A stretch of 23,013 nt of DNA from a virus. A model generated the notes under the pieces. The model did no database searches. It was not told the origin of the DNA and saw nothing but the letters and a program-made list of their open reading frames with translations. Below, in pieces: positions 14,934-22,745 of this stretch; position 1 is the first letter of the stretch; every line of letters starts with the position of its first letter. Location of the stretch: positions 1 to 23,013 of IMG/VR virus record IMGVR_UViG_3300020351_000017; one strand, given 5' to 3'. Made by a program: the position numbers and the translations under genes.

Positions 14934-17900
14934 ATGGCACTTAAAGAAGAGCTACATAACGCAGACATTGTTCAAGCGTTAACTAATGGCGCAACTCCAC
15001 CAAAACCTTCCGCAAGAGACTCCCTTTTACAGACTAAAGCCGCTAGTTTAGCTAATGTACTAAATGCTAAACGCAATAGTGTCCATAATCTTAAAGCTAC
15101 TAGATTAGCACAGGTTATAAATCACAAATATGGTATGGGTGGGGCAACTCCCAATGTAGTCGGTACTAACAGTGATACTTTATCTACAGGTGAATTTGGT
15201 AATGTTACGTTTTCTGATAAAGTAAATCCAGACCCTGTAGTTACAGATGTAACAGCTGACCCTCTTACTACTCCTAAATCTTTTACAGAAGAAAATGAGA
15301 TTTTTACGGCTATAGATGGAGCTGCTGAAGAATTTGGACTTCCTAAAGCATTATTTCGTTCGTTAGTTTTTGAAGAATCAGGCAATAAACAAACTGCTAA
15401 ATCTCCAACCAATGTTAGAGGTATAGCTCAAGTAACACAACAAACCATGGAAGAAATGTTACCTGGTGGCGATGTAAATAATGCCGCTCATCAGTTGTAT
15501 GCTGGAGCTAAGTACTTATCTAAGCATGTTAATAGATGGAAACTTAAAGGATTTGACGAACGACAAGCTCAACAGTTAGCTGCTGCATCATATAATACTG
15601 GTTTTAGTCGTGTGCTGGAAGCTATTAAAGCAACTAAAAAAACTCATCCTACAATGCAAGAAATAGAAACTGCTGGTATTGCTCTATTTAAACAACGACC
15701 ATTTAAAGGTGGAGTTAAAGAAGGCCCTGGTGGAAAAAAAGTAGCTACCAAAAAACGTAAAGATCTTGATAGTTTTAAAGAAGGTATGGGGCATTGGAAA
15801 AAAATTCATTACAAAGATGGTGTATTACAAGATTTTACTAAACCTACTCCTCAAACACCGTTTGTTACAAAAATGCCAGAAGCAGTTGAGGAGACGTCCA
15901 AGCCAGTATCTAGTCAAACACATAAACCAGAAGACAAACCAACACCTCCTCCTATTAAAACAATTGATCCATCTGTTGATATTAGTGCTCCTGGTGGTAT
16001 TGCAAAGGCTGTACAAGAAGCTCCTCCTGCTGATGTAGATTTACGAGATACTGGGGCAGATCGTAGAAAAGCTGAAAGACTACAAGCACAAAGAAGAGAA
16101 TTTAAACGAATAGATGAACTTAGAAAAATTACTAATAAGGCAGATAAAGAAGAAGTTGTTTTAACACCTACTCACAAATTACCTCATCTTAAAGAGCACA
16201 AGCCTCCTACACCTATTACTAAACCTCCTAGTGTTGATATAGATAGAAGAGATCCAGGTAAAGACCGTGCAAGAGCAGAAAAACTGCAAGCAGAACAACG
16301 AAAATTTAAAAGAATAGATCAAGAACTAAGTAGCCGTAAAAAACAAAAGAAGTTTAGTGTGGATAGTCTTAGTGGTTATGGAGATTTTGCAACTGGACGT
16401 CAGGATCTTTCCGCAAATCAGTATTTAAATTCTGGTCTTGATACCATTATGGACAATGTCCAGACCAATAAAAAAATTATAGAAGATAAACATGATTCTG
16501 CTTATTTTGATAACAAACGTAAACAAGCTCTTACAAAGAGAGCAGAAATTATTTCTGATCCTAAAGGAACTTATCAACAACCTGCTGTTACTCCTGAAGT
16601 TCCAGAAACGGTACCAGAAGTAACACCAGAAGCAGTTCCGCAAATAGATGTTCCAGAGCCAGATATTTATAGTCCTCGATCTGTACCAAAAACAGTTAGT
16701 GAAAATATTTATAGTCCTGCTACTCCTCGCCCTGCTGAGGCTAAAACTTATGAGGATTTATACAGTTCTTACAAAACTCCTAATGAAGCACTGATTAAAG
16801 AAATTTATAAACTACCAGATTTTACTCCATCATCTCCAATAGTATCTGTAAATCGTAACTTAGTAGAATTACAAGATGGAACATATCGTCTACTTACACA
16901 AGACGGTACATGGATGCCTTTTAGCGATAAAATCGAAGCTCAAGTATTCATGGCTTATGATATTGCAAACTATCAAGCTAATCTTTTGGATCATCCTGAA
17001 GAAACATCAGTATCAGGAATGTACAATAAATTAGTAGGAGGTTTAGTTGATCCTGTTGAAACTATATTTCAAGGATTTGTAGGAGCTACAACTTTAACAG
17101 AACATATTAATGATCATAATAATAGACTTAAAGCTGGAAGTTTTCTGTCGTCTATTACACATGATCCTAATGATGAAATTACTCAGCAAGACAAATTAAA
17201 CTATTTAGCAATTCAAGAAAATAAAGGACTATCAGCTGAGTTGCAGGCATTTAAGGATAGTGAAAAGTATCAAGTAATTGCTACTTTAGATAAGGATGCG
17301 AAAGAAAACCAAGACCAACAAGCTAAGCTTAAAGAATTCTCTAAAATATGGCATGAAGCACATCCATATAATAGAAAATATATTGAAAGTGCTACTACAG
17401 CAATGCGTGTAATTGCTAAAGAGCATGGCAATGCGGCAGCAGCTTTAGAGCTATTTAAAGAATACAAAGGTACTCTTGCCCTACAAGGTCTTGATAGTTT
17501 TGGATATACGGTAGCATTAGTATATGGAAATATACCTGTCCAACTTGGGCTACTTACTGGCTTAGCTAGAGGCAGAACTAAGGCTAATATTGAGCAGTAT
17601 GTTGCCGAGCATGGTGAAAAGGCATTAACACCTGAAATACTTACGGATATTAAAATATTTTCTACTTTACAAGAAGTATCTGAAAAAGTAAGTGCAGGTA
17701 TAGTTGTAAAACAACTTAAATTAATCCCAGGATTAGGTGGTGCTGGTTTATGGGGCACACAGATAACGAATGGTGTATTGGCAACTATACATCCTACTGT
17801 ACGTACGTTAGGTAAAGTAGTATGGGCTCCTCCTAAAATGTTTGGTGCTGAGTTTGTACAAGGAACAACTAATTCAATGCTGGAACAAGCGGCATTACAG

Positions 17901-20900
17901 AAAAAAGTTGATATTGGTAAAGCAGCAGTTGAAGGAGGAATTCCAGAAGGATTTGCAGTTGGTACTATGGCACCAGCAATGGCAGTTGGAGGAACAGCCA
18001 AAGAGGTAACTAAAAAAGTTGCTAAAAAAGCATGGGATCCTTCTGGAAAGAAAGCAGCAGCTAAAACAGACAAAGCAACTAAACAAAAAATTGAAAATGA
18101 AATAAAGAGCACTCAAGAAAAAATAGAAAAAATTAAAAAGATGCAAGAAGCACCTTCTAATTTAAAATCTAAATTAGACGCTCTTACTGAACAATTAACT
18201 GATTTACAAGATGCTTATGATGAAATACCCAATCTACACGGTAAAACTTTAAGTTTACCTGGTCGACCTGGAAAACTGGAAACTACTAATACCTTACTGA
18301 AAAAGCTATATAAGCCTTATGAACAGTTAGTTTCAGATGGTGCCATGTCATTAGATGACGCTATCGAAGCAATGAATGATGATTTAGAAGCTGAAATAGA
18401 GAAAAGACTAGAAGAGAAAACTAATTTAGAAGAGCAACTGCCTGATCCAATCACACTTGAAGATACTGTTGAATATGTACAACATGAGGGCAAAGCAGTA
18501 CCTGTAGGGATTGGGGCAAGAAAAATGACTGAACTCTTAGAACTTGAACTCCAATTAGAAACAAAAATAGCTGAACATAAGAGTAATGTTGAAAAGATTA
18601 ATCAAAGTGACATACCTGGGCCGAAAAAACAGGAAGCTATTAAAATAGAAGAACAGAAACATGCTACATACCTAGAAGGAGCAATTAAAAAACAGGATAA
18701 ATTGCTTAATGAGTTGCAAGCTCCTCTTAACCCAACAATGCTCAAAGTCTATGAAAAACAATTAATAGACGTTAATGATAGAAGAACTAAGGTACTTGAA
18801 AATGAATCATATAAAGCAAGTCCTAAGTCTCCGACTATGCCAGGATCCGCAAATCCAAAAGGATTTAGGGCTGATGGAACAGGTAGAGATGTAGACAAAA
18901 TTTCAGATGAAGAAGTTGATGCTCAAATTACATTAATTAAAAAGATGAGCGAAGAAGAAGATCCAGATATTACGAATTTTGATCCAAGTGGAAAGTTTAA
19001 ACCAGGAGACGTAGTTCATTTAAATACAACTGATGAAGAATTACTTAAAAAAGGTGAACAAGGATTTGTTATTGAAACAATCCTAGGCAAACAAGAAAGA
19101 GATGGGAAGGTTCATGTAAAACTTGCAGGAGTAACTGAAACTGTCCCAATTGATTCATTAATATTTGGAAATAAACCACGAACTGATACAACTCCTTCTA
19201 CAAAATTAGATCATGTAGAGGCATTAATTGATAAAGATTTAACTGATGCACAGATTACAAAAGTACGAGAACAACTCTCAAAAGAAATAAAAGAACTAGA
19301 AGAAAAAATAGGAACTGGTAAGAGAGTTCTAGGGTCATTAGAAGATAGGCTTGATGAAATAGAAAAGTTAACTCCAGAAGAATTAGAAAAGAAATTAGCA
19401 GAAGCCAAGTCCCCAGATGACATAAAATTCTGGACAGCTAAACTTAATCAAAAAAGAATTCAAAAAGAAAGAGGTGAAAAACAAGACGCTATTGATAAAG
19501 ATATGGCAACGGTACATGAGGAAATTCTTGAAGGGGAGAGCAAGAAATTTAAAGGATTACATGCTTACTACACAGACATTGTAACAGCCCTTACTGAATT
19601 AACAGATCATGTAAAACTCACAAGACGACTTGAATCTCTTGTTTCAGATATGCGTACTCATGCTACTAATATAAACAATAAATTAAATGCATTTGATAAT
19701 GCCTATGAAATATTTACTAGTACTGGTAAAGCCGTAGCTGTTGTGGGTACTAAAGCTGAAAATAGTAGAGATATGACCTATGAAGTAGTAACAGATATGA
19801 CCGAGACTCAAATTGATGAAGCACATAAAAAGAAATTATATAATGGAAAATTTGCGTATGTTACAAAAATAGATAAAAACTCAGGTAGATTAATTGATAC
19901 GCTTGCTGGGGAAGTAAATTATGGTAATTGGATTATGGGGGTAGTTGAAGGACATAGAAATACTTCTATGGCTAAAAATGAATTCAATAAAGCCCGAAAT
20001 CTTGCTGAACACGAAGAAGTTTTAAGAAGATTAAAAAAAGCTAAAGATTCTCTTAAAGCACCTGAAATAGATGAAGCAACAATAGAGGGAATATCAGTTG
20101 AAGACATTCCTACAACTCCGACTGCTATTCTTAAAGAAAACCTAGAAGCTATTTTACAAAGAGGGTTGGAACTTAAAAAGAAAATAGACGAGGGTACAAT
20201 AACTCCAGAGGAAAAAAATGAACACGAATCTCTCCAACAAAGCTATATTGCTCTCAATAAAGAAATTCAAGGACGAGAAAAGATTGAAGGAGCAGAACCA
20301 GGAGAACAACTTGACCTTTTTCCAGAAGGTGAAGTCCCTGAAAGATCTGATGAACCACCTGGCCCAACTACTACACCTTTTGATGAGACTACTCCACCTC
20401 CTAGACCGGGTGAAAAAGGAGAGCAACTCTCGTTATTCGACAGATCTGCCGAAGATACAACAGAAAAAGGAACACAATTAAATCTGTTTCCTAATTTTAT
20501 TGAAGGCAGCAAACGAATATACAAAAGAGCTATTACAGGAGGTGTACTTAAAGTATTAGGCGGTAAATTAACGGCTACTAATTTAGAACGGCAGTTAAAA
20601 GTACTTGGTGCGTATTTTACAGACTTAGTTCAAATCGGATCCACACGACCTACATTAAAAGATGCTGTTAATACTCTGATGGATGAAGATTTTGATACTC
20701 AGGAATCGTTAGTTAATGCCTTAATGAATTTAGGTGTAACACAAGCATCGGCTGAAACATTATCTAAAAACTTTACGCATTTTAAAAATAGATATGATCA
20801 AGTTAGTTCTATAGATTTATCAAGAAAAGAGGTTGTAATACGGACGGTTAATAATGTTACAGACGTAGATAAAGATGGGAATCCTATTCTATGGAAAGTA

Positions 20901-22745
20901 GAAGAATTAAGTAGAGACATAAATGATGCATATGATAAAGATGGTCAATACACTAGAGTAAGTAGAGAGATTAAAGATGCATCTGGTAATATTCAGACCA
21001 CGACTAAGGTATTGCCTACATCTGAACTATTAAATGTTAGAAATCATGCTTTAAGAGCCCCGTTAACTTTACTTCTTCAAGAAGATCCTACTGGTAATAA
21101 CAATCAAGGTGTACTACCTAATCAGATAGTATTTACCATGATGTTAACAGCTATGTCTTTTAGACAACGTACCCCTAACAATAATAGATTTAAGGATAAC
21201 GACTTTGCAAAAGAAGCTTTTCTATATAGTGGTAAGAACCAAACACTTAATAGAAATGAAGATGAGGAACTTAATGACGTTGGTTTTGGGTACCATGATG
21301 CAGCTATGGATATGGGAAACCATGCTATTAGTATTTTAGATCTAAGAGCTAAAAAAATCCCTAAAGACAGTCCTATAGACCAAGTAGGAGCGGATCTATA
21401 TTTTGAACTCCTAGCTCCTGCACTTGGAATGATGGCCTTAGAAATTGCTCAAGGCACTGATAAAGGTGCTTATTTTTCTGTAGAGAAAAAATATTGGAAT
21501 TTTGATGATTACAATGAAAATAGGGCTTTTAACAATGCACCTACGCATGAAAAAGTCTCTGATAATGAAGAGATTAGAAAAAAATATCCAGAAGGTAAAC
21601 CTATACCATTAGAACAACAACAGCATTACTTACATATTAAAGTAGATGAAAATCAAAAATGGAACCAAAGTACTTTTGATGCCTTAGAAGAAATGAAAAG
21701 TATCTCTAAGGCTAATATGATTAATAGTCCTGGCCCTTTTCAAACTCCTCCTCCAATAAACCCATCTACAGGTACTTTTACAGAAGCTCCTAAAGGTGGG
21801 GAAGTTTATGAAACACTTAAAAGACTTCAAAATGTTGTATGGAGTAAATTAGAGTCCATGGATCTTGTGGCTGATTTACGAGACACAGATGTCTTGAAAG
21901 AGCTAATGGATGTTGAGGAGTTATACGAAACTACTGAGGATGGTGAAAAAATACAATTATTCCATGACGTTGAAATAGCCAGTAAAACATCTAGAAATAA
22001 TGGAATGCTAGATACTTTGCAGGAACTATTACAGGCATATGATCGTGGGGAATTAACAGCATTTCATTTAGCTTGGAAATTACAAAGCCACCATAGGTAT
22101 ATGCAGGTAGGTAAGATTAATCCTCAAAATAGTAAACTTACTAGAGGCTTAGTAGGTGCTTGGGGACTTAATAAAATTTCCGTAGATAATGAACAACAGT
22201 TTACTAATTTTAAATTAGCAATTAATGAAGCTTTTGCTGTAGAGAAAAAAGATTTAGTTGAATCAGAAGAAGCCTTTCAGAATATTATTAATCACTCAAA
22301 TAAATTTAAGATCAATATTGAAAATTCAATAGTTTTAGATCTATTTGCAGGTGTTGGCTCATTTGGTTTAGAGTGTCTCTCAAGAGGAGCTAAACATGTT
22401 ACTTTTGTAGAAAAGTATAATGGTGTTTTACCAATTTTAAAAAGTAATCTTAATAATTTAAATATGAGAGAAAAATATGAGATTATAGAGGAAGACTTAA
22501 TATCTAATTACTTTTTGAAAAAAATTCAGCTTAAATTCAATATCATATTTTTAGATCCTCCCTATAAAGAAAAAAGATTGTCAAATATTATTGATAATAT
22601 TTTTCAAGAAAAAATTCTCAATAAAGATGGGGTGATTATTGTGCATAGGCATAAAAAAGAAAATGATGAGTTTTCAAAAAATTTTAGAATTCTAGATGAG
22701 AAGAAATATGGAATATCGAAAATTATATTTGGAAATTTAAACTAA
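14934..22745 (+). CDS. Giant ejected virion protein: lytic transglycosylase + N4-type virion RNA polymerase (truncated), fused in frame to rsmD by the right junction
   Basis: 2603 codons; about the first 2445 are phage. In order: SLT transglycosylase domain at about 120-235 with E148-S149 (catalytic Glu), GIAQ at 163-166 and Y220-N221, as in T7 gp16; two 28-residue charged repeats (367-394, 435-462); a module shared with the 688-aa protein (640-680); helical amphipathic stretches (about 680-1030); coiled coils (about 1037-1110, 1200-1300, 1430-1500) with a small beta, KOW/SH3-like domain between (1354-1413); three QLxLF motifs (1792, 1831, 1848); then a region like the N-terminal part of N4 gp50 polymerases (about 1860-2430), with LRAPLTLLLQED and the T/DxxGR-type motif around R2388 followed by INPQ (2395-2398), as in T7 RNA polymerase (GRVY ... 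NPQG). The palm motifs are absent: after about 2445 the frame is bacterial RsmD. It would cut peptidoglycan, be injected and transcribe early genes. The start has weak ribosome binding. Confidence 0.75.
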   Translation: MALKEELHNADIVQALTNGATPPKPSARDSLLQTKAASLANVLNAKRNSVHNLKATRLAQVINHKYGMGGATPNVVGTNSDTLSTGEFGNVTFSDKVNPDPVVTDVTADPLTTPKSFTEENEIFTAIDGAAEEFGLPKALFRSLVFEESGNKQTAKSPTNVRGIAQVTQQTMEEMLPGGDVNNAAHQLYAGAKYLSKHVNRWKLKGFDERQAQQLAAASYNTGFSRVLEAIKATKKTHPTMQEIETAGIALFKQRPFKGGVKEGPGGKKVATKKRKDLDSFKEGMGHWKKIHYKDGVLQDFTKPTPQTPFVTKMPEAVEETSKPVSSQTHKPEDKPTPPPIKTIDPSVDISAPGGIAKAVQEAPPADVDLRDTGADRRKAERLQAQRREFKRIDELRKITNKADKEEVVLTPTHKLPHLKEHKPPTPITKPPSVDIDRRDPGKDRARAEKLQAEQRKFKRIDQELSSRKKQKKFSVDSLSGYGDFATGRQDLSANQYLNSGLDTIMDNVQTNKKIIEDKHDSAYFDNKRKQALTKRAEIISDPKGTYQQPAVTPEVPETVPEVTPEAVPQIDVPEPDIYSPRSVPKTVSENIYSPATPRPAEAKTYEDLYSSYKTPNEALIKEIYKLPDFTPSSPIVSVNRNLVELQDGTYRLLTQDGTWMPFSDKIEAQVFMAYDIANYQANLLDHPEETSVSGMYNKLVGGLVDPVETIFQGFVGATTLTEHINDHNNRLKAGSFLSSITHDPNDEITQQDKLNYLAIQENKGLSAELQAFKDSEKYQVIATLDKDAKENQDQQAKLKEFSKIWHEAHPYNRKYIESATTAMRVIAKEHGNAAAALELFKEYKGTLALQGLDSFGYTVALVYGNIPVQLGLLTGLARGRTKANIEQYVAEHGEKALTPEILTDIKIFSTLQEVSEKVSAGIVVKQLKLIPGLGGAGLWGTQITNGVLATIHPTVRTLGKVVWAPPKMFGAEFVQGTTNSMLEQAALQKKVDIGKAAVEGGIPEGFAVGTMAPAMAVGGTAKEVTKKVAKKAWDPSGKKAAAKTDKATKQKIENEIKSTQEKIEKIKKMQEAPSNLKSKLDALTEQLTDLQDAYDEIPNLHGKTLSLPGRPGKLETTNTLLKKLYKPYEQLVSDGAMSLDDAIEAMNDDLEAEIEKRLEEKTNLEEQLPDPITLEDTVEYVQHEGKAVPVGIGARKMTELLELELQLETKIAEHKSNVEKINQSDIPGPKKQEAIKIEEQKHATYLEGAIKKQDKLLNELQAPLNPTMLKVYEKQLIDVNDRRTKVLENESYKASPKSPTMPGSANPKGFRADGTGRDVDKISDEEVDAQITLIKKMSEEEDPDITNFDPSGKFKPGDVVHLNTTDEELLKKGEQGFVIETILGKQERDGKVHVKLAGVTETVPIDSLIFGNKPRTDTTPSTKLDHVEALIDKDLTDAQITKVREQLSKEIKELEEKIGTGKRVLGSLEDRLDEIEKLTPEELEKKLAEAKSPDDIKFWTAKLNQKRIQKERGEKQDAIDKDMATVHEEILEGESKKFKGLHAYYTDIVTALTELTDHVKLTRRLESLVSDMRTHATNINNKLNAFDNAYEIFTSTGKAVAVVGTKAENSRDMTYEVVTDMTETQIDEAHKKKLYNGKFAYVTKIDKNSGRLIDTLAGEVNYGNWIMGVVEGHRNTSMAKNEFNKARNLAEHEEVLRRLKKAKDSLKAPEIDEATIEGISVEDIPTTPTAILKENLEAILQRGLELKKKIDEGTITPEEKNEHESLQQSYIALNKEIQGREKIEGAEPGEQLDLFPEGEVPERSDEPPGPTTTPFDETTPPPRPGEKGEQLSLFDRSAEDTTEKGTQLNLFPNFIEGSKRIYKRAITGGVLKVLGGKLTATNLERQLKVLGAYFTDLVQIGSTRPTLKDAVNTLMDEDFDTQESLVNALMNLGVTQASAETLSKNFTHFKNRYDQVSSIDLSRKEVVIRTVNNVTDVDKDGNPILWKVEELSRDINDAYDKDGQYTRVSREIKDASGNIQTTTKVLPTSELLNVRNHALRAPLTLLLQEDPTGNNNQGVLPNQIVFTMMLTAMSFRQRTPNNNRFKDNDFAKEAFLYSGKNQTLNRNEDEELNDVGFGYHDAAMDMGNHAISILDLRAKKIPKDSPIDQVGADLYFELLAPALGMMALEIAQGTDKGAYFSVEKKYWNFDDYNENRAFNNAPTHEKVSDNEEIRKKYPEGKPIPLEQQQHYLHIKVDENQKWNQSTFDALEEMKSISKANMINSPGPFQTPPPINPSTGTFTEAPKGGEVYETLKRLQNVVWSKLESMDLVADLRDTDVLKELMDVEELYETTEDGEKIQLFHDVEIASKTSRNNGMLDTLQELLQAYDRGELTAFHLAWKLQSHHRYMQVGKINPQNSKLTRGLVGAWGLNKISVDNEQQFTNFKLAINEAFAVEKKDLVESEEAFQNIINHSNKFKINIENSIVLDLFAGVGSFGLECLSRGAKHVTFVEKYNGVLPILKSNLNNLNMREKYEIIEEDLISNYFLKKIQLKFNIIFLDPPYKEKRLSNIIDNIFQEKILNKDGVIIVHRHKKENDEFSKNFRILDEKKYGISKIIFGNLN
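16032..16319 (+). repeat. Two copies of an 84-base coding repeat in the giant gene
   Basis: Copy 1 is 16032-16115 (residues 367-394), copy 2 is 16236-16319 (residues 435-462). The 28-residue unit follows D-[VI]-D-x-R-D-x-G-x-D-R-x-x-A-E-x-L-Q-A-x-x-R-x-F-K-R-I-D, with 18 identical positions. Each copy is preceded by a Pro-rich stretch with K-P-P or A-P-P. It is probably a charged helix used twice as a docking or spacer element. Confidence 0.8.
20307..20489 (+). other. Three QLxLF motifs (sliding-clamp-binding consensus) in the giant protein
   Basis: QLDLF (residues 1792-1796, bases 20307-20321), QLSLF (1831-1835, bases 20424-20438) and QLNLF (1848-1852, bases 20475-20489). The bacterial beta-clamp-binding consensus is QL[SD]LF. 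Each sits after a Gly-rich turn (PGEQ, KGEQ, KGTQ) in a Pro/Glu/Thr-rich, probably unstructured linker just before the polymerase region. The pattern is seen directly; clamp binding is inferred. Confidence 0.6.
22255..22285. other. Right phage/bacterial junction
   Basis: Upstream, residues around NEAFAVEKKDLVESEEAF continue the polymerase-like sequence; downstream, from about NIINHSNKF, the sequence matches the RsmD pattern [KE]-E-[SA]-[IL]-F-N-I-[IL] preceding motif I. The breakpoint is therefore near 22275-22285. The reading frame happens to stay open across it. No inverted or direct repeats, tRNA end or transposase is found. Confidence 0.65.
22281..22745 (+). pseudogene. rsmD: rsmD 3' fragment: 16S rRNA (guanine966-N2)-methyltransferase, N-terminus lost
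   Basis: About 154 residues of an RsmD-type methyltransferase, which uses S-adenosylmethionine to methylate G966 of 16S rRNA in the small ribosomal subunit. Motif I is VLDLFAGVGSFGLECLSRGA (fusion residues from 2467), the acidic ribose-binding residue follows at FVE, and the catalytic motif IV is DPPY (fusion residues 2541-2544, FLDPPYKEK). A complete RsmD is about 180-190 residues and starts with MRI[IV]xGxxxGRxL; about 30 N-terminal residues are missing and replaced by phage polymerase sequence. Base composition falls and A/T runs increase compared with the phage part. Its stop overlaps the pgi stop on the other strand by 9 bases, typical of a streamlined genome. Family call strong; loss of the start is caused by the junction. 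Confidence 0.85.

Noticed and set aside
17270-18112. Long minus-strand open frame (280 codons) inside the giant gene
   Set aside because: Antisense shadow of the giant coding sequence; Ser/Pro/Ala/Ile-rich translation, no domain, no ribosome site and no matching gap in the plus-strand gene.
14934-22745. A functional phage polymerase-methyltransferase fusion
   Set aside because: The methyltransferase part is a housekeeping rsmD without its N-terminus, is followed by pgi, and the polymerase lacks its catalytic half; a second breakpoint exists at the other end.
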